Shown piece by piece: positions 43,026-52,886 of a stretch of DNA of 64,000 nucleotides; the first letter of the stretch is position 1, and the number at the start of each line of letters is the position of its first letter. Made by a program: the position numbers and the translations under genes. The notes under the pieces are model-generated. The model did not search any database. It saw nothing but the letters and a program-made list of their open reading frames with translations, and was not told where the DNA came from. This DNA is from JAYPHU01 sp964611435 (GTDB lineage: Bacteria > Pseudomonadota > Alphaproteobacteria > Rhodospirillales > UBA2165), in contig CAZSXT010000010.1 of assembly GCA_964611435.1 (NCBI GenBank), forward strand, positions 1 to 64,000, written 5' to 3'.

Positions 43026-44006
43026 CTAAATGGACGGTCCCAATGCCGTTACCACCGTGTTCAAAAAGCCGGCTTCATCCGCCAAATCCAAAGTGACATC
43101 CAACACCATGATTCCCTTGTGCTGGGGGGCGAGGCGGGCGTGGTCCTTGGCGGTGGTGATCAATGTGGCGTCCATGGCGGCGGCTTTTTGGACCAGGTGT
43201 TCAATTTCGTCAACCGTATAGGGATGATGATCGGGAAACGGCGTCTGTTCCACCAACGCCGCGTCTAGTCCGGATAGGGTGGTGAAAAACTTTTCCGGCC
43301 GCCCAATGCCGGCAAAAGCAAAAAGCCGCTTGCCGGCCAGCACTTCACCGCTTGCCGGCGCCAGCCGCGCCGAAAACATGGGTAGCGAGGATAGCGCCGG
43401 CAGCCCACCCACCCCATGTTTGTCATCGCCGATGATCAAAAGGGCGTCAGCCCGCGCCGCGCCAACTTGCACAAGCTCTCTCAAGGGGCCTGCCGGTATC
43501 ACCCGGCCATTTCCCAACCCGGCGGCGCCGTCAACGACCAAGAGGGAAAAGTCTTTGTTCAGGCGCGGGTTTTGAAATCCGTCATCCAGGATTAGGGTAT
43601 CCGCACCAGCGGCGATGGCGGCGGCGGCGGCAGTGACCCTATCAGGACTAACCCAGGTGGGCGCAGCCTGGGCCAGAAGAAGGGGTTCATCACCAACATC
43701 CACATACGTGTGGTTCATCTGGTCAACGCGGATAGGTGCGGAAACGTGTGCGCCGTACCCTCGGCTTAGTATATGGGGCTGCCGGCCTTGGGCGATGAGA
43801 AGCTGTGCCACTTTGAGCGCCGTCGGGGTTTTCCCCGCACCGCCCACTGTCAAATTGCCGATGCAAAGTACCGGTACACCGGCGGAAGCAGGTGTGGTCA
43901 AAGCTTGCCGGAGCCGGCCGCCGAGCGCGTAAAGGCCGGACAGGGGAGACAATAGCAGCGGGACCAACCCCTGCCGTTCGCTATACCAGAAATCAGGCGG
44001 CCGCAT
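43026..44006 (-). CDS. lpxK: Tetraacyldisaccharide 4'-kinase
   Basis: LpxK phosphorylates the 4' position of the lipid A disaccharide to give lipid IVA. The 326 aa protein has the family start (RPPDFWYSERQGLVPLLLSP), a P-loop within CIGNLTVGGAGKTPTALKVA (about 47-66), and LILDDGFQNPRL, which carries the catalytic Asp. Its first 14 bases overlap the end of waaA, so they are coupled. Confidence 0.96.
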   Translation of the reverse strand: MRPPDFWYSERQGLVPLLLSPLSGLYALGGRLRQALTTPASAGVPVLCIGNLTVGGAGKTPTALKVAQLLIAQGRQPHILSRGYGAHVSAPIRVDQMNHTYVDVGDEPLLLAQAAPTWVSPDRVTAAAAAIAAGADTLILDDGFQNPRLNKDFSLLVVDGAAGLGNGRVIPAGPLRELVQVGAARADALLIIGDDKHGVGGLPALSSLPMFSARLAPASGEVLAGKRLFAFAGIGRPEKFFTTLSGLDAALVEQTPFPDHHPYTVDEIEHLVQKAAAMDATLITTAKDHARLAPQHKGIMVLDVTLDLADEAGFLNTVVTALGPSI

Positions 44007-45285
44007 CCCGCCGGTCCGTTCTTTCGTTATTCAATATGGCCAGAATTTCTTCGGTAACGTGGTGGACCACCTGCTCTTTGGAGTCCACGTAGGACTGTCC
44101 ATTGGCCGCCATTTTTTTGGTCTCTTCATTGTCAGCCAGAAGCCGGCCGATCGCCAAGGCAAGACCGGTGCCATCTTCAACTTGAAGGGCGCAGCCGGCG
44201 GCATTCATTTCCTCGGCAATTTCTTTGAAATTCATCATGTGCGGTCCATGCACGACCGCACAATCGAGCCGGAGCGCTTCCAGCGGATTCTGTCCCCCCA
44301 AGGGCACCAGGGATTTGCCCATAAATACGATATCGGTCAGGCGATAGAAGAGACCCAGTTCGCCCATCGTGTCGGCCAGGTAGATATCCGTGCGGTCTTC
44401 AATGGGTTCGCCCTTGGACCGGCTTGCGACGCGCAAACCGGCGTTTTCCAGCGCTGCCTTTACCTCACCACCGCGTCCGGCGTGGCGGGGAACCAGAATT
44501 GTCAGCAATCCCGGATGATTATCTGAAAGGTCGCGATGCACCTGGGCGGCGACAGTTTCCTCGCCGTCGTGGGTGCTGGCCGCCAGCCAACGGGGACGTC
44601 GGCTCATACTTTGTTCGAGCCGGATCAGTTCCTCCGTATCCGCCGGGAGCGGCGGGACGGCAAATTTCAAGTTTCCCAAACAGGCGGTGCGCCGCGCGCC
44701 CAATTGCCGGAGCCTGTCAGCATCCTCCTCGGTTTGGCCGAGGCACAGGGTAAAATCCCGCAGCAGCCGGGAAATGACCATGCGGGCCCGTTGCCAGCCG
44801 GCAAAGGACCGCGGCGATATCCGGCCGTTGACGAGGATCATGGGAATCTTCCGTAGCTGGGTTTCCAGGATCAGGTTGGGCCAGAATTCGCTTTCCGCCC
44901 ACAGCGCCATATCGGGGCGCCAATGGTCCAAGAAGCGGCGGACATAGTTGGCCCGGTCGACCGGTACGAACTGATGAAAGGCGCGGTCCGGCAGTCTTTC
45001 CAGCATGATCTCGGCCGAAGTTACGGAGCCCGTGGTCAAGACCAGAGACAGGTCATCTGTCTCGCTAAGCAAGGCTTCGACCAAGGGCAGCATGGAAAGC
45101 GACTCACCCACGCTGGCGGCATGCAACCAGATGAGCCGGCCGTCCGGGCGAGGCAGGCTGGCCTTGCCCTTGCGCTCGGCGAAACGGGCCTGATCCTCTT
45201 TCCCCTCGGCCAGGCGTTTCTGCAGGTATATTTGGATCAGGGGCGCACCGACAAAGGTCGCTGTCCGGTAAAGGGACAACATCAT
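43993..45285 (-). CDS. waaA: 3-deoxy-D-manno-octulosonic acid transferase (Kdo transferase)
   Basis: WaaA (KdtA) transfers Kdo to lipid IVA. The 430 aa protein has the N-terminal GT-B domain with IWLHAASVGESLSMLPLVEA, which includes the catalytic Glu, and a membrane-associated start. The C-terminal donor-binding part contains FMGKSLVPLGGQNPLEALRL and GPHMMNFKEIAEE. It overlaps lpxK by 14 nt and the DUF374 gene by 4 nt. Confidence 0.96.
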   Translation of the reverse strand: MMLSLYRTATFVGAPLIQIYLQKRLAEGKEDQARFAERKGKASLPRPDGRLIWLHAASVGESLSMLPLVEALLSETDDLSLVLTTGSVTSAEIMLERLPDRAFHQFVPVDRANYVRRFLDHWRPDMALWAESEFWPNLILETQLRKIPMILVNGRISPRSFAGWQRARMVISRLLRDFTLCLGQTEEDADRLRQLGARRTACLGNLKFAVPPLPADTEELIRLEQSMSRRPRWLAASTHDGEETVAAQVHRDLSDNHPGLLTILVPRHAGRGGEVKAALENAGLRVASRSKGEPIEDRTDIYLADTMGELGLFYRLTDIVFMGKSLVPLGGQNPLEALRLDCAVVHGPHMMNFKEIAEEMNAAGCALQVEDGTGLALAIGRLLADNEETKKMAANGQSYVDSKEQVVHHVTEEILAILNNERTDRRDAAA

Positions 45286-46019
45286 GATGCGGCCCCTTTC
45301 GCGTCCATCGCAGCTTCCGGCGCCGGTTCCACGGCAGGTGTGCCGCAGAGTTCATCCGCTTCGTCGGTGATCCGGTTCAGTTCCGACTCCAACTGGCGGC
45401 GAAATTCTTCCATACGATCATCGTCTGCGTCCTTGGGCACATGGATTGGCGTTCCCCAGACATAGACGCCTCGGGCGAAAAGGCCCGGCAATAGAAACCT
45501 GTCCCAACTGTTCACCAGGCGGCGCCGGCTGACTCCATAGGCAGCTGGCAGGATCGGTACGCCGGTAAGCTTGGCCAGGGCGACCGGACCCATGCTGGCC
45601 CGCATGCGGGGCCCCCTCGGTCCATCCGGCGTGATGCAGACACTGCCGCCGTTTTTGATGATCCGAACCATACCCCTCAGTGCTTCGCTCCCGCCGCGGC
45701 GCGTCGATCCGGCCAGGGAATTGAACCCAAAATGCCGAACCATGCCGGCCACCAATTGACCATCGGCATGAGATGAAATGAGCAGGTGGATATCCCGGCG
45801 CCGGTCCCAATTGTATCCCATCATCAACAGCCGGCCGTGCCAGAAACAGGCGATGAAGGGCTGGTTCTGGTCCCAGAACTTCTCGGGCGCATCCCGGCGC
45901 ACCGTGTGCCAACCGCCCGTCATGTGCACCACCCGGATCATCTGTGCGGCGAACCAGCATACCAGGGCGCGGAGCGCGGGGTTCCGGGAAAAGCTCTTGA
46001 TGAAGGCAGGCGTCGCCAT
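45282..46019 (-). CDS. DUF374 lysophospholipid acyltransferase-like protein
   Basis: The 245 aa protein is a DUF374 member, related to membrane acyltransferases. It has FIACFWHGRLLMMGYN with the candidate catalytic His, SSHADGQLVA, and VCITPDGPRGPRMRASMGP. It is always found beside msbA and waaA in alphaproteobacteria, so a role in lipid A or Kdo-lipid modification is likely. MATPAFIKSF at 46019 is chosen as start because the longer frame overlaps msbA. The msbA stop lies 7 bp upstream. Confidence 0.82.
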   Translation of the reverse strand: MATPAFIKSFSRNPALRALVCWFAAQMIRVVHMTGGWHTVRRDAPEKFWDQNQPFIACFWHGRLLMMGYNWDRRRDIHLLISSHADGQLVAGMVRHFGFNSLAGSTRRGGSEALRGMVRIIKNGGSVCITPDGPRGPRMRASMGPVALAKLTGVPILPAAYGVSRRRLVNSWDRFLLPGLFARGVYVWGTPIHVPKDADDDRMEEFRRQLESELNRITDEADELCGTPAVEPAPEAAMDAKGAAS

Positions 46020-46026
46020 GGAAGCC

Positions 46027-47892
46027 TTATTCCCCGGCGTTGGCGACACCCATCTCGCGGGTGAGGGTTGGGTCGTGTTCGGCGGATTGTTGGTCACTGA
46101 ACTGGAGCTGATACAGCCGGGCATAGATCCCGTCCTGGCCCAACAATTCAGCATGGGTGCCGGATTCAGCTAGTTTGCCGTCATCGATCACGTGGATCAG
46201 GTCGGCGTCCATCACCGTGGACAACCGGTGCGCGATGACGATGGTGGTGCGACCCTTCATGAGAACCGTGAGCGCCGCCTGCACCTGGCGTTCACTTTCC
46301 GTGTCGAGGGCGGATGTCGCTTCATCCAATAGTAGAATGGGCGCGTCTTTCAACATGGCTCGAGCGATGGCCAAGCGCTGGCGTTGGCCGCCGGAGACTT
46401 TGGTGCCCCGCTCACCGACATACGTGTCGTAGCCGTCGGGCATGTCCATAATAAAATCGTGGGCGGCGGCGTTCTTGGCGGCCTGGATTATCTCCGCTTC
46501 GGTTGCGTCCGGCCGGCCATAGGCGATGTTGGCGCGCACCGTGTCATCGAAGAGCGTAATCTCCTGACTGACCAGGGCGATCTTGCTGCGCAGCGAGGAA
46601 AAGGTCACATCCCGGACATCCACGCCGTCGATGGTGATTGTCCCGGAATCCACATCGTAGAACCGGGGCACCAGATTCAGGATGGTCGACTTGCCCGCGC
46701 CCGACGGGCCGACTAGGGCCACCAGTTTTCCGGCGGGGGCGGAGATCGAAATGTCGTCAATAGCCGGCTGGCCGGGGAGGTAAGAGAAGGTGACGTTTTT
46801 GAGCTCTACCTCGCCACCACGAATGTCCAGTTCTTGCGCATCGTCTTTCTCCCGGATTGCCGGCTCCCGGTCCAGCAGCACGAACAGCCGCTGCGCGCCG
46901 GCGAGGCCTTCTTGCAGGGACGTGTTGAGATTGGCCAGACGCTTCATCGGCTCATAGGCCAGCAACAGTGCGGTGATAAACGCAAAGAAAGAGCCGGGAT
47001 CCATGGATTGGTCGATGACCCGGAACCCGCCGTAGAAGATCACCAGAGCGACAGCTACGCCGCCCAGGGTTTCCATGATCGGGCTCGCCATGGCGCGGAT
47101 GCGCGACGCCTTGAAAATCAGCTCGAACACCCGCTCGGCGATGGTCCGGACCCGATCCTTTTCATACTCTTCCATGCCGTAGGCCTTGACCACACGCGCG
47201 CCCTGGAAGGTTTGCTCCAACAGGGTGGTGAACTGCCCCATCTCTTCCTGCGTGTTGACAGTCACCTTGCGCATGCGCCGACCCAGCTTGACGATGGGCA
47301 AGATGGCGATGGGGAAGACGACAAAGGCGATCAGAGCCAGGATCCAGTCCTGCACGAACATGACAATGACCAAAAAGATCAGGGTCAGAAAATCCTTGCC
47401 GAAACCAGTAAGCGCATTGGAGACCGCCGCCCGCATCATGTTGATGTCGATGGTGAACCGGGACAGCAGGCTACCGGTGGCCGTCCGGTGGAAAAACCCA
47501 AGTTCCATCCGGCTCAGATGGGCATACAGCCGGTGCTGGGTATCGGTGATAATTCGCTGGCCGACGAAGCTCATCAGCACAGCCTGACCGTAATTGGCGA
47601 GACCCTTGACCGCAAAAGTCACCAGGACCGCGAAGCCGATGGGCAGCAGAAATGCTTTGTTGCGGGCGACGAACACATCATTGATCACCGGCTTCATCAG
47701 CCAGGCGCTCAAAGCCGTCGCGCCGGCGACAAATGCCATGCACAAAAGCGCGAAAACGATCCAGCCGGCATAAGGCCGCACACTCTCAGCGAGCAGCCGT
47801 TTGACCAGCGCATACGTCGTGGTGCTTTGCACAGGGGCCGTGGTGCTTTGGGCAGGGCTCAATCCCTGATCTGAGTGAGGGGCGTCGGTCAA
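46027..47892 (-). CDS. msbA: Lipid A export ABC transporter, MsbA-like
   Basis: MsbA flips lipid A-core across the inner membrane. The 621 aa half-transporter has an N-terminal six-helix membrane domain (about 35-330) and an ATPase domain with Walker A GPSGAGKST, signature VSGGQRQRLAIARAM and Walker B ILLLDEATSALD. It is the first gene of the lipid A export and modification set, and the gap of 117 bp to pmbA is likely to hold its promoter. Other lipid substrates are possible. Confidence 0.9.
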   Translation of the reverse strand: MTDAPHSDQGLSPAQSTTAPVQSTTTYALVKRLLAESVRPYAGWIVFALLCMAFVAGATALSAWLMKPVINDVFVARNKAFLLPIGFAVLVTFAVKGLANYGQAVLMSFVGQRIITDTQHRLYAHLSRMELGFFHRTATGSLLSRFTIDINMMRAAVSNALTGFGKDFLTLIFLVIVMFVQDWILALIAFVVFPIAILPIVKLGRRMRKVTVNTQEEMGQFTTLLEQTFQGARVVKAYGMEEYEKDRVRTIAERVFELIFKASRIRAMASPIMETLGGVAVALVIFYGGFRVIDQSMDPGSFFAFITALLLAYEPMKRLANLNTSLQEGLAGAQRLFVLLDREPAIREKDDAQELDIRGGEVELKNVTFSYLPGQPAIDDISISAPAGKLVALVGPSGAGKSTILNLVPRFYDVDSGTITIDGVDVRDVTFSSLRSKIALVSQEITLFDDTVRANIAYGRPDATEAEIIQAAKNAAAHDFIMDMPDGYDTYVGERGTKVSGGQRQRLAIARAMLKDAPILLLDEATSALDTESERQVQAALTVLMKGRTTIVIAHRLSTVMDADLIHVIDDGKLAESGTHAELLGQDGIYARLYQLQFSDQQSAEHDPTLTREMGVANAGE

Positions 47893-48009
47893 AAGTGCCT
47901 CAACCGGTTGAAATACCTATTAAAGAGTCCGCCAACATACCACGGACGGTACCCTCCCGCCAATCAGCACCGGTTTGTCTCTAGAAAAGGTTAAAGCGGG
48001 AGAATTCGC

Positions 48010-49353
48010 CTACTTCCCGGCGACGGTCATCCCGTCAACCCGGACCGTCGGGGAGTCGACGCCATACCGGAAGACCAGATCGTTCGCCGGGGTCAGGTTC
48101 AGGTACATGTCTTTCAAATTGCCGGCGATTGTCACTTCGCTCACCGGATAGGCGATCTCGCCGTTCTCGATCCAGAAGCCGGCGGCGCCCCGGCTGTAAT
48201 CGCCGGTGAGGCCGTTGACGCCGAAGCCGATTAACTCGGTCACGTAAAAGCCGCTTTTAATGTCGCCGATGAGCCCCGCTACGTCGGTCTTGCCTGCTTC
48301 GAGATATAAATTTGTGGCGGACGGGCCCGGCGGGGAGCCAGTGCCGCGGGACGCATGCCCCGTCGTTTCCAAATCCAACTGCCGCGAGGAACGCAGGTCC
48401 AAAAACCATGTGGTCAATCGACCGTCTTCAATCAGATTGCGCTTTTGGTTGGCGACGCCCTCACCGTCGAAGGGCTTGGACCGCAGGCCCCGGGGCCGGT
48501 GCGGGTCATCAACGATGGTGATGCCGTCGGCGAAGACCTGTTCGCCCATCCGCTCTTTCAGGAAAGACGTGTTCCGCGCGATGGACGAGCCGTTCACGGC
48601 CGTCGCCAGATGGGACAATAATCCCCGCGCGACCCGCGTGTCATAGACCACGGGCACCTGTTCCGTCTTGGCTTTCTTCGGGTTCAGACGCTTTACCGCA
48701 TTCTCGCCGGCGACGCGGCCGATCTCCTCAGGGCTCCGCAGGTCCGAAGCATAGACCGAGCCGGAATAATCATAGTCCCTCTCCATGGCGGTGCCTGTGC
48801 CCGCAAGCACAGCGGCGCTCAGGGAAAAGTGCGACCCGGAATAGCTTTGGGCAAAGCCATTGGTCGCGGCGACAGCCACATCAACCCGGCCCCAGCCAGC
48901 CTCCGCGCCTTCTGAATTGGTGACGCCCTCGACGGCGCGTGCGGCCGCCTCGGCCCGGTTGGCCCAATCGATCAACGTCTCCGCATCGGGCTCCGTCGGA
49001 TCAAAGGCGTCGATTTCCACGATCTTGGTGGCCAGCTGATCCGGATCGGCGATGCCACAATAGGGGTCTTCGGGAACGGATTTTGACATGGCGACAGCGC
49101 GCTCCACCAGCTCGTCCAGGGAATCGGGCGCCGTGTCGGAGGAGGAGACAATCGCCTGGCTTTTGCCGGAAAAGACCCGCAAGCCCACATCCATGCTTTC
49201 GGAGCGTTCCAGTTTTTCCGCCATGCCGAGACGCTGAGCCACGGCTAGGGATACGGATTCGATATACACCGCATCCGCCGCATCCGCGCCCGCGGCTTTC
49301 GCTCTTTTGAGAAGCGAGTCGAGAAGATCAAGCATCGGGGCCGCGTCGGTCAT
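48010..49353 (-). CDS. pmbA: PmbA/TldE family metalloprotease subunit
   Basis: PmbA (TldE) forms a heterodimer with TldD that degrades unfolded peptides and matures some RiPPs and antitoxins. The 447 aa protein has the family start (DLLDSLLKRAKAAGADAADA), the RSESMDVGLRVFSGKSQAIV segment and the C-terminal ATNLYLEAGKTDVAGLI and GVNGLTGDYSRGAAGFWIE. It lacks the HExxxH of TldD, so it is the non-catalytic partner; tldD is not in the window. It starts 3 bp after the ubiD stop. Confidence 0.93.
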   Translation of the reverse strand: MTDAAPMLDLLDSLLKRAKAAGADAADAVYIESVSLAVAQRLGMAEKLERSESMDVGLRVFSGKSQAIVSSSDTAPDSLDELVERAVAMSKSVPEDPYCGIADPDQLATKIVEIDAFDPTEPDAETLIDWANRAEAAARAVEGVTNSEGAEAGWGRVDVAVAATNGFAQSYSGSHFSLSAAVLAGTGTAMERDYDYSGSVYASDLRSPEEIGRVAGENAVKRLNPKKAKTEQVPVVYDTRVARGLLSHLATAVNGSSIARNTSFLKERMGEQVFADGITIVDDPHRPRGLRSKPFDGEGVANQKRNLIEDGRLTTWFLDLRSSRQLDLETTGHASRGTGSPPGPSATNLYLEAGKTDVAGLIGDIKSGFYVTELIGFGVNGLTGDYSRGAAGFWIENGEIAYPVSEVTIAGNLKDMYLNLTPANDLVFRYGVDSPTVRVDGMTVAGK

Positions 49354-49356
49354 GGT

Positions 49357-50865
49357 CTATTTCCAAATGGATGTGCCGCTGCCAGGCAGGCCTAGGTTCT
49401 CCCACATCTGATCCACCTTCTCAATCACCTGATCGCTCATGCGGATTTTGCGGCCCCAATCCCGGTTGGTCTCCCCGGGTAGTTTGTTGGTGGCATCCAG
49501 GCCGATCTTGCCGCCGAGCCCCGAAATAGGCGACGCGAAGTCTAGGTAGTCGATGGGCGTGTTGTCGATCAGGGTGACATCGCGGACCGGATCCATCCGG
49601 GTCGACATGGCCCAGATTACATCGTTCCAATCCCGCGCATTGATGTCGTCGTCCACCACGATGACCATTTTGGTGTAGAGAAACTGCCGCAAATAAGACC
49701 AGACCGCCATCATGATCCGCTTGGCATGCCCGGCGTAGGCCTTCTTGATGGAGACAACGGCGACCCGGTAAGAGCAGCCTTCCGGCGGCAGCCAGAAATC
49801 GACGATCTCCGGAAACTGCTGAGACAAAAGCGGGATGAACAGCTCGTTCAGCGCCTCGCCCAGCACGGACGGTTCGTCCGGCGGCCGGCCGGTGAAGGTA
49901 GAGAGATAAATAGGATCACGGCGCATGGTGATGGCGCTGGCGGTGAACACCGGGAATTGTTCCACCGAATTGTAATAGCCGGTGTGATCGCCATAGGGCC
50001 CCTCGTCGCCAAAGTCGTTGAGAGAGACATGACCCTCTATGACGATTTCCGCCTCCGCCGGAACCTTAATCGGCACAGTCTTGCATTCGGTCAGCGCCAC
50101 TTTCTCGTTTCTGAGCAATCCCGCGAATTGATATTCGCTCATCGTGTCAGGCACCGGTGCGACGGCGGCCAGAATCGTGCCCGGGTCCGCGCCAATGACC
50201 ACGGCGGCGGGAAGAGGCTCTGACGCGTTGTCCTTATGACCGGCATAATGCTGCGCCCCGCCCCGGTGTTTGAGCCAGCGCATAAGCGTCGTGTTCTTGC
50301 CGGTGACCTGCATCCTGTAGATGCCAAGATTGAACCGGTCGTCGCCGGGCCGGTTCGGATCCTCGGTCACCACCAACGGCCAGGTGATCAGGGGCGCCGG
50401 CTCGCCCGGCCAGCACATTTGGATGGGCAGTTTCGCCAAATCAATGTCATCACCCTGCCAAACCACTTCCTGACAGGTTGCGCTGCTAGATGTTTTCGGC
50501 TTCATGGCCATGGCGGTCTTGACCAGGGGCAGCATATCGAAGGCCTCCCGCCAGCCGGCCGGGGGCTCGGGCTGGCGCAGGAAGGCCAATGTCTCGCCCA
50601 ACTCCCGCAGGGTCTCTGGCTCCCGATCCATGGCCCAGGCAACCCGTTCCACGGTGCCGAACAGGTTGACTAGCACGGGATAGTCGCTTTTTTCGCCGTC
50701 TGCCTTGATGACATTCTCAAACAGCACGGCCGGGCCGTTTTGGGCCAGCAGCCGGGTCTGAATTTCGGTCATTTCCAGATGGGTCGAGACGGGTTCGTGC
50801 ACCCGGACCAAACGGTCCGAGGCTTCCAGCTTGGCAATAAAGTCCCGTAAATTACGATAGGCCAT
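49357..50865 (-). CDS. ubiD: UbiD family decarboxylase
   Basis: UbiD decarboxylates 3-octaprenyl-4-hydroxybenzoate in ubiquinone synthesis using prenylated FMN made by UbiX. The 502 aa protein has DFIAKLEASDRLVRV at the start, NLGIYRMQVTGKNTTLMRW and RGGAQHYAGH near the cofactor site, and DEGPYGDHTGYYNSVEQF with the conserved acidic residue. pmbA follows closely. Some family members act on other aromatic acids; length and the ubiG gene in the same window favour ubiquinone. Confidence 0.93.
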   Translation of the reverse strand: MAYRNLRDFIAKLEASDRLVRVHEPVSTHLEMTEIQTRLLAQNGPAVLFENVIKADGEKSDYPVLVNLFGTVERVAWAMDREPETLRELGETLAFLRQPEPPAGWREAFDMLPLVKTAMAMKPKTSSSATCQEVVWQGDDIDLAKLPIQMCWPGEPAPLITWPLVVTEDPNRPGDDRFNLGIYRMQVTGKNTTLMRWLKHRGGAQHYAGHKDNASEPLPAAVVIGADPGTILAAVAPVPDTMSEYQFAGLLRNEKVALTECKTVPIKVPAEAEIVIEGHVSLNDFGDEGPYGDHTGYYNSVEQFPVFTASAITMRRDPIYLSTFTGRPPDEPSVLGEALNELFIPLLSQQFPEIVDFWLPPEGCSYRVAVVSIKKAYAGHAKRIMMAVWSYLRQFLYTKMVIVVDDDINARDWNDVIWAMSTRMDPVRDVTLIDNTPIDYLDFASPISGLGGKIGLDATNKLPGETNRDWGRKIRMSDQVIEKVDQMWENLGLPGSGTSIWK

Positions 50866-51083
50866 GCCCGCTATAGGAAGAATTCACCCCGGAAGGTCAA
50901 GGCAATTCCGGTTACCGGTGACAACCTGTTACAACGATTAACGCCTTATAACTCTTATGATTATTGCGCCGGAACGGGAACGTGGATACCCTGATCGGCA
51001 CAGATCGGTGCATCCGGTCGTTAAATTTACTGTTAACCCCAACTGATATGACGAATCCGATACCTCGGAAGGTTGGTAGTGCC

Positions 51084-52871
51084 ATGACTGAAGAACAGAC
51101 AAACTCGCCGCAACAAGGGGCAGATGCCTATCTGCGGCTCATCGAATTGGGTATCGCGCTCTCTTCGGAGCTCGATCACAATCGCCTCATGGAGAAAATT
51201 CTGCTGGCGGCAAAGGATTTCACAAATGCCGACGGCGGCACGCTTTACCTGGTTCAGGATGACGGCAGCCTCGGTTTCGAGATTGTCCGAAACGATTCTC
51301 TCAATATCGCCATGGGTGGCACGACAGGCGTTGAGATTAACTTTCCGAACATTCAAACCACCGACGCGGACGGAAACCCCAACCTGAACAATGTCGCCTC
51401 CGCCGCGGCCGTCCAAGGCAGGCTTATCAACGTACGCGATGCCTACAGCTCCAACGAGTTTGATTTCTCCGGCACCAAGAAGTTCGACGACTCCACCGGC
51501 TACCACTCCCGGTCTTTCCTCACTGTTCCTTTAAAGAACCACGAGGAAGACGTTATCGGCGTCCTGCAGCTTTTGAACGCGGTCGATCCGGCGACCGGGG
51601 AGACGACCCACTTTTCGGACGAGATCGAACCGTTGATTGAGGCCTTGGCCTCCCAAGCCGCGATCTCACTTAACAACCAGATGCTCTTGGAGGCGCAAAA
51701 AGAACTACTGAACGCCTTTATCGAGCTGATTGCCGGCGCGATCGACGCCAAGTCCGCCTACACCGGCGGTCACTGCCAACGGGTGCCGGAACTGACCAAC
51801 ATGCTGGCCAAGGCGGCGTGCGAGTCCAACGATCCCCGTTTTGCCGATTTCGACCTGACCGAAGACCAGTGGTACGAGCTGCACATCGCGGGCTGGCTGC
51901 ACGATTGCGGCAAGGTGACCACGCCGGAATACGTGGTCGACAAGGCGACCAAACTTGAAACCATCTATGACCGTATCCACGAGGTGCGCATGCGCTTCGA
52001 GGTCCTGAAGCGGGACGCGGAGGTCGAGATGCTGAAGGCGGTGATCGCCGGCGGCAATGAACCCGAGTTGCGGGCCGCGTTCGAGGAGCGGGTCGCCAAG
52101 CTGGATGAAGACTTTGCCTTTGTTGCGGAAAGCAATGTGGGGGGTGAGTTCATGGCCCCGGAGAAGGTCGATCGGGTCAAGGAAATCGCGGAGGAGACCT
52201 GGCAGCGGACGCTCTCCGACCGGCTCGGCATTTCCTATGACGAAGCCAAGCGAAAGGAGCGGGAGCCAGAGCCTGAACTGCCGGTGACCGAAAACCTGCT
52301 GTCGGACCGGTACGATCATATCGTCTACCGGGAAGAACGGGATCTGATGCCGCCCGACAACAAGTGGGGCTTCAACATGAAGGTGCCAGAGCACAAATTT
52401 AATTTGGGCGAGGTTTATAACCTTGGCATCGGCCGGGGCACGCTCACGGAAGAAGATCGCTACAAGATCAACGACCACATCGTGCAGACCATCATCATGC
52501 TGGAGGCCCTGCCGTTCCCGAAACACCTGAAGCGGGTGCCGGAATACGCCGGCGGCCACCACGAAAAGATGGACGGCACCGGCTATCCGCGCGGACTGGC
52601 GAAAGAAGACATGTCGATCCCGGCGCGGATTATGGCCATCGCCGATATCTTCGAGGCGCTGACCGCCGCCGACCGGCCTTACAAGGCGCCCAAAAAGCTC
52701 TCCGACTCGGTCAAGATCATGAGCTTCATGAAAAAAGACGCCCATATCGATGACGACCTGTTCGAACTGTTCCTGACCTCTGGGGTTTATCAGGAGTACG
52801 CGGAGAAATACCTCCTGCCGGAACAAATGGACGAAGTCGACATCGGCCAATACCTGGAGGTGGCGGAGTAG
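51084..52871 (+). CDS. GAF/HD-GYP phosphodiesterase-like signalling protein
   Basis: The 595 aa protein has an N-terminal GAF domain (about 15-205) and a C-terminal HD-GYP domain. The HD pair is H273-D274 in LHDCGKVTTP, preceded by GGHCQRV, and the second half is HHEKMDGTGYPRG from His492. About 218 residues lie between the two halves, compared with some 60 in typical HD-GYP, so there is a large helical insertion (IHEVRMRFEVLKRDAEVEML and following). Cyclic di-GMP hydrolysis is likely but not certain. ATG at 51084 follows GGAAGG; the frame is open from 50964. A palindromic repeat follows the stop. Confidence 0.85.
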   Translation: MTEEQTNSPQQGADAYLRLIELGIALSSELDHNRLMEKILLAAKDFTNADGGTLYLVQDDGSLGFEIVRNDSLNIAMGGTTGVEINFPNIQTTDADGNPNLNNVASAAAVQGRLINVRDAYSSNEFDFSGTKKFDDSTGYHSRSFLTVPLKNHEEDVIGVLQLLNAVDPATGETTHFSDEIEPLIEALASQAAISLNNQMLLEAQKELLNAFIELIAGAIDAKSAYTGGHCQRVPELTNMLAKAACESNDPRFADFDLTEDQWYELHIAGWLHDCGKVTTPEYVVDKATKLETIYDRIHEVRMRFEVLKRDAEVEMLKAVIAGGNEPELRAAFEERVAKLDEDFAFVAESNVGGEFMAPEKVDRVKEIAEETWQRTLSDRLGISYDEAKRKEREPEPELPVTENLLSDRYDHIVYREERDLMPPDNKWGFNMKVPEHKFNLGEVYNLGIGRGTLTEEDRYKINDHIVQTIIMLEALPFPKHLKRVPEYAGGHHEKMDGTGYPRGLAKEDMSIPARIMAIADIFEALTAADRPYKAPKKLSDSVKIMSFMKKDAHIDDDLFELFLTSGVYQEYAEKYLLPEQMDEVDIGQYLEVAE

Positions 52872-52886
52872 CGCTCGTTTCTTCTG

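Noticed and set aside
46834..47874. Long antisense frame (346 codons) opposite msbA, and similar ones opposite the MFS gene at 2553-3470
   Set aside because: These are expected shadows in GC-rich DNA. The msbA and MFS proteins are clear on the other strand, and the antisense products look like no family.
51021..51037. CtrA box upstream of the HD-GYP gene
   Set aside because: TTAA and TTAAC are separated by 8 bases rather than 7 on either strand, so the site is a near miss.
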